Assembly (NCBI RefSeq): GCF_000411975.1
Contig: NZ_ASXG01000015.1
Span: forward strand, 4,612 to 68,611
Length of the DNA: 64,000 nt
Direction: 5' to 3'
Origin: Amycolatopsis orientalis DSM 43388
Lineage (GTDB): Bacteria; Actinomycetota; Actinomycetes; Mycobacteriales; Pseudonocardiaceae
Shown: piece after piece, positions 43,673 to 52,647 of the stretch
Layout of the letters: each line of letters starts with the position of its first letter
Position numbering within the stretch: position 1 is the first letter of the stretch
Notes under the pieces: generated by a model
What the model was told of the DNA's origin: nothing
Databases searched by the model: none
The model's input: the letters and a program-made list of their open reading frames with translations, nothing else
Program-made: the position numbers and the translations under genes

Positions 43673-43683
43673 CCACAGTGGAA

Positions 43684-44460
43684 TCAGCCGAAGCGGCCCG
43701 AGATGTAGTCCTCGGTGGCCTTCTCGTCCGGGTTGGAGAAGATCTTCTCCGTGTCGTTCAGCTCGATCAGCCGGCCGGGCTGGCCGACGCCGGCCAGGTT
43801 GAAGAACGCGGTCTGGTCCGAAACCCGCGCCGCCTGCTGCATGTTGTGCGTCACGATGACGATCGTGTAGTCCTTCTTCAGCTCGCCGATCAGGTCCTCG
43901 ATCGCGAGCGTCGAGATCGGGTCCAGCGCCGAACACGGCTCGTCCATCAGCAGCACGTCCGGCTGCACCGCGATCGCCCGCGCGATGCACAGCCGCTGCT
44001 GCTGCCCGCCGGAAAGGCCGCCGCCCGGCTTGCCCAGCCGGTCCTTGACCTCGTTCCACAGGTTCGCGCCGCGCAGCGCGCGCTCGGCGACCTCGTCCAG
44101 CTGCTTGCGGTTTTTCACCCCGCCGAGCCGGAGCCCGGCCACCACATTGTCCTTAATGGACATCGTGGGGAACGGGTTCGGCCGCTGGAACACCATGCCG
44201 ATGGTGCGCCGCACCTGCACCGGGTCCACCGCCGAGGCGTAGATGTCCTCCCCGTCGAGCAGCACCTGGCCGTCGACCCGGGCGCCGGGGATGACCTCGT
44301 GCATCCGGTTCAGCGTGCGCAGCACGGTCGATTTGCCGCACCCCGACGGCCCGATGAACGCGGTCACGTTCCGCGGCGGGACGTTCAGCGTGACGCTGTC
44401 CACGGCGTGGAACTTGCCGTAGTAGATGTCCAGGTCTTTGACGTCGATTCGCTTGGCCAT
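43684..44460 (-). CDS. pstB: Phosphate ABC transporter ATPase
   Basis: 258 residues. Walker A '[10 protein letters not shown]', signature '[14 protein letters not shown]', Walker B '[12 protein letters not shown]' and the switch '[10 protein letters not shown]' are complete. The first residues '[19 protein letters not shown]' are typical of PstB. It drives phosphate uptake through PstCA. Last gene of pstSCAB, 3 bp after pstA. Confidence 0.97.
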   Translation of the reverse strand: MAKRIDVKDLDIYYGKFHAVDSVTLNVPPRNVTAFIGPSGCGKSTVLRTLNRMHEVIPGARVDGQVLLDGEDIYASAVDPVQVRRTIGMVFQRPNPFPTMSIKDNVVAGLRLGGVKNRKQLDEVAERALRGANLWNEVKDRLGKPGGGLSGGQQQRLCIARAIAVQPDVLLMDEPCSALDPISTLAIEDLIGELKKDYTIVIVTHNMQQAARVSDQTAFFNLAGVGQPGRLIELNDTEKIFSNPDEKATEDYISGRFG

Positions 44461-44463
44461 GAC

Positions 44464-45384
44464 TCACTTCTTCTTCGGGGCGACGATGCGGGAAAGGACC
44501 GTGGCGAGCAGGTTGATCACGGCGATGATGAGCACCAGGGTGAGCGCGGCTCCCCAGATCCGGTCGAAGCCGACGCTGCCCGGGTCCATCGAGTTGGTGG
44601 CGCGCTCGTTGTTCATCACCAACGGCAGCGACGCCTGCTCCCCGCTGAAGATGTTCCAGTTGACGTAGGACGTGTACCCGACGAGCACCAGCAGCGGCGC
44701 GGTTTCGCCCATCACGCGGGCGAGCGCCATCATGATGCCGCCGAGAATGCCCGACAACGCCGTCGGAAGCACGATCTTCATGATCGTCTTCCACTTCGGC
44801 ACGCCCAGCGCGTACGAGGCCTCGCGCAGGTCGTCCGGCACGATCCGGAGCATCTCCTCGGACGAGCGGACGACCACCGGGATCATCAGCAGCACCAAGG
44901 CGAGCGACACGGCGAACCCGCTGCGCGGCAGGCCGAGCGTGGTGACCCACAGCGCGTAAATGAACAGAGCGGCCACAATGGACGGAACACCGGAGAGGAT
45001 GTCCACCATGAACGTGGTGGCCCTGGCCAGTTTTCCGCGGCCGTACTCCACGAGGTAGATCGCGACCAGCAGGCCGATCGGCACCGAGATGACCGCGCAC
45101 ACCAGGCCCTGCAGCAGGGTGCCGATGATCGCGTGCAGCACGCCGCCGCCGACCTCGTCGCTCAGGACCGAACCGAAGTCCTGGCCCCACCAGTTGCTGT
45201 ACGGAATCCGCTTCACGCCGTAGGCGATCACCGTGTACAGCACCCACACCAGCGGGATCACGGCGATCAGGAAGGACAGCCAGACCAACACCGTCGCGAA
45301 CGCGTTCTTGGCCTTGCGCCCCGCGCTCACCTGCTGGAAAGCCGGCGTCGTGGCGGGCCGTTCGAGAGTCGTCGACATGGTCAC
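44464..45384 (-). CDS. pstA: Phosphate ABC transporter permease PstA
   Basis: 306 residues with six predicted membrane spans and the EAA-type loop 'SEEMLRIVPDDLREASYALG' that docks on PstB. The N-terminal 'FLIAVIPLVWVLYTV' is the first span. It pairs with PstC to form the channel. Its start overlaps the pstC stop by 4 bp. Confidence 0.96.
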   Translation of the reverse strand: MTMSTTLERPATTPAFQQVSAGRKAKNAFATVLVWLSFLIAVIPLVWVLYTVIAYGVKRIPYSNWWGQDFGSVLSDEVGGGVLHAIIGTLLQGLVCAVISVPIGLLVAIYLVEYGRGKLARATTFMVDILSGVPSIVAALFIYALWVTTLGLPRSGFAVSLALVLLMIPVVVRSSEEMLRIVPDDLREASYALGVPKWKTIMKIVLPTALSGILGGIMMALARVMGETAPLLVLVGYTSYVNWNIFSGEQASLPLVMNNERATNSMDPGSVGFDRIWGAALTLVLIIAVINLLATVLSRIVAPKKK

Positions 45385-46445
45385 CTCAGCTTCTTTCCGA
45401 CGATCGAACGGGCCGCGAAGTTGACCAGGAAGGTCAGCACGAACAACACCAGCCCGGCCGCGATGTAGGCGCCCGCCGAGGTCGGGTTGTTGAACTCGCT
45501 GTAGTTCTGGGCGATCTTCGAGGCGAACGTCGCGCCGCCGTCGAAGAGGCTCCAGTCGAAGTTCCGGCCCTGCGGAACGAGCAGGATTACCGCCAGCGCA
45601 ATGGTTTCGCCCAGCGCCCGCCCGAGACCGAGCATCGACGCACCGATGTAGCCGGCCTTGCCGAACGGCAGCACCGTGGTGCGGATGACTTCCCAGCGAG
45701 TGGCGCCGAGCGCGAGCGCGCCCTCGATCTGCGCGGTGGGCGTGCGCTCGAAAACCTCACGCGACAGCGAAGTGATGATCGGCAGGATCATCACCGCCAG
45801 CACGATTCCGGCGGTGAAAATCGTGCCGCGCACGTTCGGCGCGACGTTGCCCGGCGCGAAGATCGGGATCCACGAGAAGGTGGTGTTCACCCATTGCGAG
45901 AACGGCTCGATCGCCGGGGCGAACACCAGAATGCCCCACAGGCCGAAAATGATCGACGGCACCGCGGCGAGCAGATCCACGACGTAGGCGAACGGCCGGG
46001 CCAGTTTCGGCGGCGCGTACTGGGTGAGAAACAGCGCGATGCCCAGCGAAACCGGCATCGCGACGATCAGCGCGACCACCGACGTCGCCACCGTGACCTC
46101 GGCGAGGTCGGCGATGCCGAACGACATGTTGGCCGGATCGCCGGTCGACCAGCCGTGGTTGAACAGAAAGTTGGCCTTGTCCGCCTTGAGCGCCGGGATG
46201 GCCTGCACGACCAGGAAAATCCCGATCAGGGCGATCAGGGCGACGATGAACGCCCCGGCCCCAGTGGTCAAGTTCTTGAAGAAGCGGTCACCGGCCCGCA
46301 CCTTCGAAGGCTTCTTCCGCGCGGGCGCTTCCGGCGCCGGCGCGGCTGGCTTGTCCGTAATCGGATCCTCCGGGAACGCTTGAGCGGACGACGAACGCCC
46401 ACCGGGGTCCCCGGTGGGCGTTCGCGTCGAGGATGGTTCTCTCAT
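45381..46445 (-). CDS. pstC: Phosphate ABC transporter permease PstC
   Basis: 354 residues if started at ATG 46445, with six membrane spans and the loop 'SREVFERTPTAQIEGALALG' that contacts PstB. The extra N-terminal segment coded by 46365-46445 spans a perfect 15-bp hairpin and has no good ribosome-binding site. A GGAGGA lies 5 nt before an ATT codon at 46361, which would start the protein ITDKPAAPAPE and remove the hairpin from the coding sequence; the true start may thus be that rare codon. Forms the permease with PstA. Confidence 0.93.
   Translation of the reverse strand: MREPSSTRTPTGDPGGRSSSAQAFPEDPITDKPAAPAPEAPARKKPSKVRAGDRFFKNLTTGAGAFIVALIALIGIFLVVQAIPALKADKANFLFNHGWSTGDPANMSFGIADLAEVTVATSVVALIVAMPVSLGIALFLTQYAPPKLARPFAYVVDLLAAVPSIIFGLWGILVFAPAIEPFSQWVNTTFSWIPIFAPGNVAPNVRGTIFTAGIVLAVMILPIITSLSREVFERTPTAQIEGALALGATRWEVIRTTVLPFGKAGYIGASMLGLGRALGETIALAVILLVPQGRNFDWSLFDGGATFASKIAQNYSEFNNPTSAGAYIAAGLVLFVLTFLVNFAARSIVGKKLR
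46392..46424 (-). terminator. Perfect hairpin between pstS and pstC
   Basis: A perfect 15-bp stem (CGAACGCCCACCGGG and complement) with a 3-nt loop, 64 bp after the pstS stop codon. There is no T-tract. It probably terminates or stabilises most pstS mRNA so that PstS is made in excess over PstCAB. Confidence 0.75.
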
Positions 46446-46487
46446 CGACTAGTCTCTGTCAGCCTTCGTACCAGCTCAAGGAGACCT

Positions 46488-47618
46488 TCAGGAAATCGCC
46501 TTGACGGCGGTCAGCACCTTGTCCTGCAGGCTCTGCGGGATCGGCACGTAGCCCTTCTCCGACAGCGGCTTCTGGCCGTCGGTCGCGGCCACCGACAGGA
46601 ACGCCTTGACGGCCTTCGCGACATCCGGGTTCGAGTACTTCGAGCACACGATCTCGTACGTGGTCAGCAGCAGCGGGTAGGCGCCCGGCACGTTGCTGGA
46701 GTAGATGCCGTTGAGGTCCATCGCGAGGTCGTTGCTGCCCGGCTTCAGGAACTTGGCCGAGTCGAGCGACTTGGCCACGTTCTCCGCGCTCAGCGCGACG
46801 CCGCCGGAGCCGCTGTCGATCTTGGCGGCGGTGACGCCGTCCTTGGCGAACGCGCCCTCCACGTAGGTGATCGCGCCGTCGGCGCCCTTGACCGTCGTGG
46901 CCACGCCGTTCGAGCCCTGCGCACCGTTGCCGACGCCGCCGTTGAACTTCTTGCCCGCGCCCTGGGTCCAGACGCCCTTGGCGGCCGCGCCGAGGTACTT
47001 CTGGAAGTTGTCGGTGGTGCCCGACTCGTCGGAGCGGGAGACGACCTGGATCGGCTTGTCCGGCAGGTTCAGGCTCTCGTTGCCCTTGATCGCCTTGATC
47101 GCCGGGTCGTTCCAGTTCTTGATGCCGCCGTTGAAGATCTTGGCGATGACCTGCGGGGTCAGCGTCAGGTTGTCCACGCCGGAGAGGTGGTAACCGACCG
47201 CGATCGGGCCGACGACCAGCGGGATGTTCCACGCGGGGGAGCCGCAGCGCTTGGTGGCGGCCTCGAGGTCGGCGTCCTTGATCGGCGAGTCCGAGCCGCC
47301 GAAGTCGACCTGGTTGCCGTTGAACTGCTTCACGCCGGCACCGGAACCGGTGGCGTTGTAGTTGACCTTCTGACCGTCGCACTTCTTGCCGTAGGCCTGG
47401 TTGAAGATGTCGATCGCGTTCTTCTGCGCGGTCGAACCCTCACCGGACAGGGGGCTCTTGCCGCCGCAGTCGACCTGGGCGGTTCCGGTGGCGGCGGGAG
47501 CGGCGGAGTTCGAGCCCGAGCCGCTGTTGGACGCCGAAGGGTCGGAGCCACAAGCGGCGAGGACGAGCGCGGCGCTCGCCACGATGCCGACGGCACCCAG
47601 GGGCCGCATGATCTTCAC
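46488..47618 (-). CDS. pstS: Phosphate-binding lipoprotein PstS
   Basis: 376 residues from a GTG with GGAGG 8 nt upstream. A lipoprotein signal with lipobox LAAC (Cys near residue 23) is followed by a Ser/Ala/Gly linker and the phosphate-binding domain: 'GEGSTAQKNAIDIF', 'YNATGSGAGVKQF', 'DFGGSDSPI' and 'VSRSDESGTTDNFQKYL', which hold the Ser/Thr/Asp/Arg phosphate ligands. It catches phosphate outside the membrane for PstCAB. A PHO box lies 115 bp upstream of the start. Confidence 0.96.
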   Translation of the reverse strand: MKIMRPLGAVGIVASAALVLAACGSDPSASNSGSGSNSAAPAATGTAQVDCGGKSPLSGEGSTAQKNAIDIFNQAYGKKCDGQKVNYNATGSGAGVKQFNGNQVDFGGSDSPIKDADLEAATKRCGSPAWNIPLVVGPIAVGYHLSGVDNLTLTPQVIAKIFNGGIKNWNDPAIKAIKGNESLNLPDKPIQVVSRSDESGTTDNFQKYLGAAAKGVWTQGAGKKFNGGVGNGAQGSNGVATTVKGADGAITYVEGAFAKDGVTAAKIDSGSGGVALSAENVAKSLDSAKFLKPGSNDLAMDLNGIYSSNVPGAYPLLLTTYEIVCSKYSNPDVAKAVKAFLSVAATDGQKPLSEKGYVPIPQSLQDKVLTAVKAIS

Positions 47619-47732
47619 TGCATTTCCTCCACTCGGAGATGTGCCTTTTCGTATCCGGTCGGGATCGGCGGGCGGCGGGTGAGCCGCACCGGAACCGGAC
47701 ACTAGGCAGCCTCGGTGGACGCTCGTCCTAGG

Positions 47733-47754
47733 TTGGGTGAACGGGAGGTGAACA
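47733..47754 (-). promoter_or_regulatory. PHO box upstream of pstS
   Basis: On the minus strand two 11-bp direct repeats TGTTCACCTCC and CGTTCACCCAA, matching the GTTCACC core at phoU. PhoP binding here would induce pstSCAB in phosphate starvation. Confidence 0.85.
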
Positions 47755-47861
47755 AGTCACCGTTTGTGAGCAGGACTACTACCCCGAACGGGTGCCGTGG
47801 CCTGGTCGTGACCTGCTAGTACGCGGAAAGTAACACAGGTCACCGGCCGCGCCAACGGTGA

Positions 47862-48761
47862 TCACGCACCGTACTGAACGTCGGTCTCGAAACGCTCGAA
47901 CCCCAGCTTGTTGTACACAGCCAAGGCCGCGGCGTTGTCGCCCTCGACGTACAGGATGACCCTCGGTAGCCCCCGGGAGCGCAGGTAGCGCAGTCCGGCG
48001 AGCGTCAGCGCCTTCCCCAGGCCACTACCCTGAGTAGCGGGATCGACGCCAACAACGTAGACCTCCCCCACCGGGTCTCCGTCGAACCGGCCGGGCACCG
48101 GGTCGTGCACCTTCGTCCAGTGGAAGCCGACGACCTCGCCGCTCCCGTTCTCCGCGAGGAAGAAGCCGGCCGGGTCGAACCAGGCCTGCCGCTCTTCGGC
48201 CCGGACCTCGGCGACGGTCAGCGCGCCCTGTTCCGGATGCCAATCGAACGCGCGCGCGTTGACCGCGACCATCGCGTCCTCGTCCTGGCCCGGAACGAAG
48301 GTGCGCAGCCGGAAACCGTTGTGCAGCACCGGTTCCGGCCAGTCCGCCGCGGCCGCGTCGGCGTGCAGGACCAGCAGTTCGCGCTGCCGGCCGAGGCCGA
48401 GTTTCCCCGCGATCGCCGCCGCACCCGGGTGATCGCCGTGCGCCCACACGCGGAATCCCGCGTCGGCGCGCTTGACCAACGCCTGCGCGAGCGCGGTACC
48501 GACACCCCGCCGCCGGAACTGCGGGTGCACGAAAAGCTCCGCGACCTGATGGCCGTGGGAATCGCCTTCGGGATCAAGGTGGACGTATCCGGCCGGCGCG
48601 CCGTCGACGCGGGCGAGGAGATGCAGCCCGCCCTCGAATTCACGCGGCAGCGGCCCGGTCGAGTCGACTTCGGGACGTCCGTCAGTCGCTTTGACCGCGA
48701 GCAGCACTTCACGCACCGCGTCGTCGGGTTCGGTCGTCCAGTCGCCAAGGTCGATAGCCAC
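47862..48761 (-). CDS. mshD: Mycothiol synthase
   Basis: 299 residues made of two GNAT domains. The N-terminal one has 'VAELFVHPQFRRRGVGTALAQ', and the C-terminal, catalytic one has 'GEVYVVGVDPATQGSGLGKAL' (split) with 'GDNAAALAVYNKLGFE'. MshD acetylates Cys-GlcN-Ins with acetyl-CoA, the last step of mycothiol synthesis. The order glnR-mshD-pst matches mycobacteria. It is 23 bp downstream of glnR and probably co-transcribed. Confidence 0.92.
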   Translation of the reverse strand: MAIDLGDWTTEPDDAVREVLLAVKATDGRPEVDSTGPLPREFEGGLHLLARVDGAPAGYVHLDPEGDSHGHQVAELFVHPQFRRRGVGTALAQALVKRADAGFRVWAHGDHPGAAAIAGKLGLGRQRELLVLHADAAAADWPEPVLHNGFRLRTFVPGQDEDAMVAVNARAFDWHPEQGALTVAEVRAEERQAWFDPAGFFLAENGSGEVVGFHWTKVHDPVPGRFDGDPVGEVYVVGVDPATQGSGLGKALTLAGLRYLRSRGLPRVILYVEGDNAAALAVYNKLGFERFETDVQYGA

Positions 48762-48783
48762 GAACCGACCTTACCGGCGAACG

Positions 48784-49530
48784 TCAGTGCGAGGTCAGCT
48801 CCGAAGCGTCGGCCGGAACAGCGTCGGCCGGAACGGCGACCGCCGGCTTCGCGCCCTTCGCCGGCCGCTCGAACTTGTAGCCGACGTTTCGCACCGTGCC
48901 GATCATCTGCTCGTGCTCCGGGCCGAGCTTCGCGCGAAGCCGCCGTACGTGGACGTCGACCGTGCGCGTGCCGCCGAAGAAGTCGTAACCCCACACTTCC
49001 TGCAGCAGCTGCGCGCGGGTGAACACGCGACCGGCGTGCTGGGCGAGGTACTTGAGGAGCTCGAACTCCTTGTACGTCAGTTCGAGCGTGCGACGGCGCA
49101 GCTTCGCCGTGTACGTCGCTTCGTCGATGACGAGGTCGCCTACGCGCAACTCGGCATCTGCCTGCAGACCGACGCCGTCGCGAGTGGTGGCCAGCCGCAG
49201 CCGCGCGTCGACCTCCGCGGGACCCGCGGTGGGCAGCAAGATGTCGTCCGTACGCCATTCCGAGTTGACGGCGACCAGACCGCCTTCGCCGACGACCGCG
49301 ATGACCGGCGTGCCCGCTTCGTCCTCCGCGCCCTTGAGCAGACGGCACAGGCTCTTCGCGGACGCGAGATCGCTGCGCGCGTCGAGCAGGATGACGTCCC
49401 GGTGGCCCGCGTCGAGCAGCGCCGTCACTTCCGGCTCGCGTACGCGTACGGTGTGCGGCAGCAGGTCCAGCGCGGGTAGTACGGAGGTAGCGTCGAGTTC
49501 CCCCGTCAGCACCAGCAGGTCCAAGCTCAT
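48784..49530 (-). CDS. glnR: OmpR-type global nitrogen regulator
   Basis: 248 residues. An atypical receiver domain comes first, with Asp50 in '[13 protein letters not shown]' but without the usual acidic cluster, then a winged-helix DNA-binding domain ('[20 protein letters not shown]' and '[13 protein letters not shown]'). An Ala/Pro tail of about 20 residues ends the protein. This is the orphan GlnR known from Streptomyces, Amycolatopsis and M. tuberculosis (Rv0818), which controls glutamine synthetase, amtB and nitrate genes without a partner kinase. No kinase gene is adjacent here, in agreement. Confidence 0.9.
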   Translation of the reverse strand: MSLDLLVLTGELDATSVLPALDLLPHTVRVREPEVTALLDAGHRDVILLDARSDLASAKSLCRLLKGAEDEAGTPVIAVVGEGGLVAVNSEWRTDDILLPTAGPAEVDARLRLATTRDGVGLQADAELRVGDLVIDEATYTAKLRRRTLELTYKEFELLKYLAQHAGRVFTRAQLLQEVWGYDFFGGTRTVDVHVRRLRAKLGPEHEQMIGTVRNVGYKFERPAKGAKPAVAVPADAVPADASELTSH

Positions 49531-49705
49531 GATTCCGCACCGCCTTCAGATTCGTCGCCTCGAACGTGGCGTCGGTCGGTGCTAAGTGAGAATAGCGGGT
49601 GAACACCCCGGCACCTAGCGCGTGCTGGATCGATCACACCTGGGCGAACCGTCCGGGCGTGACCCGCACCACGACGAAATCCACCCGAACAGGAGAACCG
49701 AGGCG

Positions 49706-50608
49706 ATGGCGAGCAGGCCCGTGACCCGGGACGACCGACCGGCCAGCAACCCCGGCGGCGGCCGCCGCGGCAGGCGCGTGCGCCGGTGGGTCATCGTGCT
49801 GGGAGTGCTGGTACTCCTGCTGGTCGGGGCGGATTTCGGAGCGGCGGCCTACGCCGAGCACACGATCTCGCAGAAGGCCCGCGCACAGCTCGGGCTGAGC
49901 GACGATCCGTCGGTCACCATCCACGGCTTCCCGTTCACCGTGCAGGCGCTCTCGGGTGACTACAGTCACATCACCGTTTCCGCGGACGGCGTGCCGGTCG
50001 GCAGCGAACTGCGCGACCTGCGGGTGAGCGCCGAACTGGAGAACGTCATCGCGCCGCTGTCGGACCTCACGTCCGGCAACACCAAGGCGGTGAAGATCGG
50101 CAAGCTCACCGGCGCGGTGACGATCAAGGCGTCCGACCTCGCCCGCGTCTCGCCGCTGAACAAGATCCAGAACCTGAAGATCGAGCAGTCGACCCAGGCA
50201 TATGTGAAGTACGGCGACACCGAACAGGGCAAGCAGCCGGACCCGACGCCGACGAACGCCGAGGGCGAACCGGCCGACGGCACCAGCGCGGGCGTGCGGA
50301 TCTCCGGCGACGTGCAGGTGGCCGGGCAGAAGGTGGAGATCTTCTGTTTCGCGCTGATCCAGCTCGAGAAGAAGTCGATCTCGATCGTGCCGTACCGGTT
50401 GCAGTTCGGGAATGACCAGAGCACCACGGTCGTTCCGGACGCTGTGCAGAAAGCTCTGCTGCCGAACTTCCGGGCGAGCATCAACACGGCCCGGCTGCCG
50501 CTGTCGGTCACCCCGACCGCGGTCCGCGTCGACAGCGGTTCGGTGACCATCAAGGGCGAAGCGCAGGACGTGAACTTCGCCGACCTGTCCACCAACCACG
50601 GAGGCTGA
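49706..50608 (+). CDS. DUF2993 (LmeA-like) membrane-anchored protein
   Basis: 300 residues. A basic N-terminus and one TM or signal-anchor helix ('WVIVLGVLVLLLVGADFGAA') precede a DUF2993 domain ('VTIHGFPFTVQALSGDYSHI', 'VSADGVPVG', 'LRVSAELENVIAPLS'). LmeA of mycobacteria, of this family, binds phosphoinositides and helps lipomannan elongation; M. tuberculosis Rv0817c occupies the same place. It lies 5 bp before the thioredoxin gene and shares its transcript. Confidence 0.85.
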   Translation: MASRPVTRDDRPASNPGGGRRGRRVRRWVIVLGVLVLLLVGADFGAAAYAEHTISQKARAQLGLSDDPSVTIHGFPFTVQALSGDYSHITVSADGVPVGSELRDLRVSAELENVIAPLSDLTSGNTKAVKIGKLTGAVTIKASDLARVSPLNKIQNLKIEQSTQAYVKYGDTEQGKQPDPTPTNAEGEPADGTSAGVRISGDVQVAGQKVEIFCFALIQLEKKSISIVPYRLQFGNDQSTTVVPDAVQKALLPNFRASINTARLPLSVTPTAVRVDSGSVTIKGEAQDVNFADLSTNHGG

Positions 50609-50613
50609 TCCCG

Positions 50614-51048
50614 GTGACCGGAGTGTGGGTGCTGCTGGCGACGCTGGTCGTCGCGACGGCCGCGGGCCTCGTCCTGCGCGCTCGCAACGGCCGGATCCGC
50701 GCGGCCAAACCGGCCGTGCAGGGCCGCCCGCTCCCCGCTCCGGTCGCCGCGGCCCTTGATCCGGAATCCGCCGTCACCCTGGTGCAGATCTCCACCACGT
50801 TCTGCACCCCGTGCCGGCACACGCGGGCGATTCTGTCGTCGCTCGCGGAGAAGACCGACGGCCTGCACCACGTCGACCTGGACGTCACCGATCGTCCCGA
50901 GGTCGCGCAGGCGCTGTCGGTGCTCAGCACGCCGACCACGCTCGCGCTGGACCCGGAAGGCCGGGAACTGCTGCGCGTGGGCGGCGTGCCCAAGGGCCCG
51001 GAGCTGCTCGAGGCGCTCCGCCCGCACCTCACCGCCGCGTCGCACTGA
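50614..51048 (+). CDS. Membrane-anchored thioredoxin-like protein (ThiX type)
   Basis: 144 residues. A single N-terminal TM helix ('VWVLLATLVVATAAGLVL') is followed by a thioredoxin fold with Cys64-Thr-Pro-Cys67 in 'STTFCTPCRHT' and the cis-proline strand 'LSTPTTLALDPEG'. It is probably a thiol-disulfide exchanger facing the cytosol or the cell surface; the Met-Thr-Gly start with few positive residues leaves topology open. Equivalent by position to Rv0816c (ThiX). Five bp after the DUF2993 gene. Confidence 0.88.
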   Translation: MTGVWVLLATLVVATAAGLVLRARNGRIRAAKPAVQGRPLPAPVAAALDPESAVTLVQISTTFCTPCRHTRAILSSLAEKTDGLHHVDLDVTDRPEVAQALSVLSTPTTLALDPEGRELLRVGGVPKGPELLEALRPHLTAASH

Positions 51049-51145
51049 CCCGGGGCCGCCGGCCCGCGATCGGCGGCGGTTGATTCTCAGGATCCGGACC
51101 TCGTCCCAAGGAATGAACATGGTTCCGGGAGCGAGCGAGCCTGGG

Positions 51146-51151
51146 TACCCT
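51146..51151 (+). promoter_or_regulatory. -10 box of leaderless leader-peptide mRNA
   Basis: TACCCT lies 7 nt before the GTG at 51159 and no ribosome-binding site is present, which fits transcription starting at the GTG. Confidence 0.6.
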
Positions 51152-51158
51152 CCCCCCT

Positions 51159-51257
51159 GTGGACGAGCTGCCCATCACCCTCTTGACGCAGCGCCGCGCG
51201 GTCGATTTCTGCCGCGTGCGCAGCAGCTTGTGTCTGCCTTTGTCCGGTCGGCGCTGA
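51159..51257 (+). CDS. Cysteine-containing leader peptide (attenuator)
   Basis: A 32-residue peptide VDELPITLLTQRRAVDF followed by CRVRSSLCLPLSGRR. The RRAVDxCRV-type core with nearby Cys codons is that of the Ms5788A-type leader peptides described in mycobacteria, where leaderless Cys-rich short ORFs attenuate the downstream sulfur operon according to cysteine supply. Here only two Cys codons (TGC, TGT) are present. It lies 87 bp upstream of the DUF4395-sseA-sseC operon, the same operon as in mycobacteria. Too short for standard gene calling. Confidence 0.8.
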   Translation: MDELPITLLTQRRAVDFCRVRSSLCLPLSGRR

Positions 51258-51344
51258 AGCACGTCTCGCGCCGTCCCGTAGCCGCACCCGTCTTCGCCGC
51301 GTGTTTCCGCACGCGTTTCCCCTCGCACTGAGCAGGAGGAACCC

Positions 51345-51779
51345 ATGTCCGCCGGACCGGCCGTAGACCCGCGAGGCCCCAGGTTCGCCGCGATCGTGAC
51401 CACGGTGGTGCTCGCCGTCGTGCTGATCACGCAGTGGTGGCCGTTGCTCGCCCTGCAGACCGTGGTCTTCGCGATCGGTGCGTTCGTCGGGCTCAAGCCC
51501 GCGCCGTACTCGGTGCTGTACCGGCTCGTGGTCGCGCCGCGGCTCGGACCGACCAGCGAACGCGAGGACGCCGCCCCGCTGCGGTTCGCACAGGCGGTCG
51601 GGTTCGTGTTCGCGCTCGTCGGCACGATCGGATTCGCGGCGGGCGTGACCCCGCTCGGCGTGGTCGCGACCGCGTTCGCGCTCTTCGCCGCGTTCCTCAA
51701 CGCGGCGTTCAACTACTGCCTCGGGTGCCAGATGTACCTGCTGATCAAGCGTTTCAGCCCGGCACGGGCGTCCTCGTAA
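51345..51779 (+). CDS. DUF4395 membrane protein
   Basis: 144 residues, four hydrophobic segments. Conserved 'VDPRGPRFAAIVTTVVLAVV' at the start and 'FNYCLGCQMYLLIKR' at the end, with a membrane-proximal Cys-x2-Cys. Its fixed linkage with a rhodanese-type sulfurtransferase suggests a role in sulfane sulfur transfer or import at the membrane, with the CxxC pair as carrier; this is inference. First structural gene after the cysteine leader peptide. Confidence 0.88.
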   Translation: MSAGPAVDPRGPRFAAIVTTVVLAVVLITQWWPLLALQTVVFAIGAFVGLKPAPYSVLYRLVVAPRLGPTSEREDAAPLRFAQAVGFVFALVGTIGFAAGVTPLGVVATAFALFAAFLNAAFNYCLGCQMYLLIKRFSPARASS

Positions 51780-51810
51780 AACCCTTAACCCAGAAAGAGA
51801 GTCAGTCTCC

Positions 51811-52647
51811 ATGAGCCGAGAAGACGTCCTGGTCACCACCCAGTGGGCCGAGGAGAACCTGGACACCCCCGGCGTGGTGTTCGCCGAGGTCGACGAGGAC
51901 ACGACCGCCTACGACAACGGGCACATCCGCGGCGCGGTGAAGCTCGACTGGCGCAAGGACCTCCAGGACGGCGTCCGCCGCGACTTCGTCAACAAGGAGG
52001 GCTTCGAGAAGCTCCTGTCGGAAAAGGGCATCTCGAACGACGACCGCGTGATCCTCTACGGCGGCAACAACAACTGGTTCGCCGCGTACGCGTACTGGTA
52101 CTTCAAGCTCTACGGCCACGAGAAGGTGCAGCTGCTCGACGGCGGCCGCAAGAAGTGGGAGCTGGACGGCCGCGAGCTGAACTCCGACGAGGTCAAGCGC
52201 GAGCCCACCAACTACCAGGCCAAGGAGCAGGACCTGTCGCTGCGCGCATTCCGCGACGAGGTCGTCCAGTCGATCGGCTCGAAGAACTACATCGACGTCC
52301 GCTCGCCGGACGAGTTCTCCGGCAAGCTGCTCGCCCCGGCGCACCTGCCGCAGGAACAGTCGCAGGTGCCGGGCCACATCCCGGGCGCGCTGAACGTGCC
52401 GTGGGCGAAGGTCGCCAACGAGGACGGCACCTTCAAGTCCGAGCAGGAGATCAAGGACCTCTACGCCGAGGCCGGCTACGACGAGAACAAGCCGACCATC
52501 GCGTACTGCCGCATCGGCGAGCGTTCGTCGATCGCCTGGTTCGCCCTGCACGAGCTGCTCGGGCAGAAGGACGTGAAGAACTACGACGGTTCGTGGACGG
52601 AATACGGTTCGCTGGTCGGCGTTCCGGTCGAGTTGGGAGCTAAGTGA
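51811..52647 (+). CDS. sseA: Thiosulfate/3-mercaptopyruvate sulfurtransferase
   Basis: 278 residues with two rhodanese domains. The active loop is 'YCRIGERSS' with Cys233; the N-terminal domain has lost the Cys. 'HIRGAVKLDW' and 'HIPGALNVPW' mark the two domains. It moves sulfane sulfur from thiosulfate or mercaptopyruvate to cyanide or thiols. This is the CysA2/SseA type of mycobacteria. Its stop codon overlaps the sseC start. Confidence 0.94.
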   Translation: MSREDVLVTTQWAEENLDTPGVVFAEVDEDTTAYDNGHIRGAVKLDWRKDLQDGVRRDFVNKEGFEKLLSEKGISNDDRVILYGGNNNWFAAYAYWYFKLYGHEKVQLLDGGRKKWELDGRELNSDEVKREPTNYQAKEQDLSLRAFRDEVVQSIGSKNYIDVRSPDEFSGKLLAPAHLPQEQSQVPGHIPGALNVPWAKVANEDGTFKSEQEIKDLYAEAGYDENKPTIAYCRIGERSSIAWFALHELLGQKDVKNYDGSWTEYGSLVGVPVELGAK

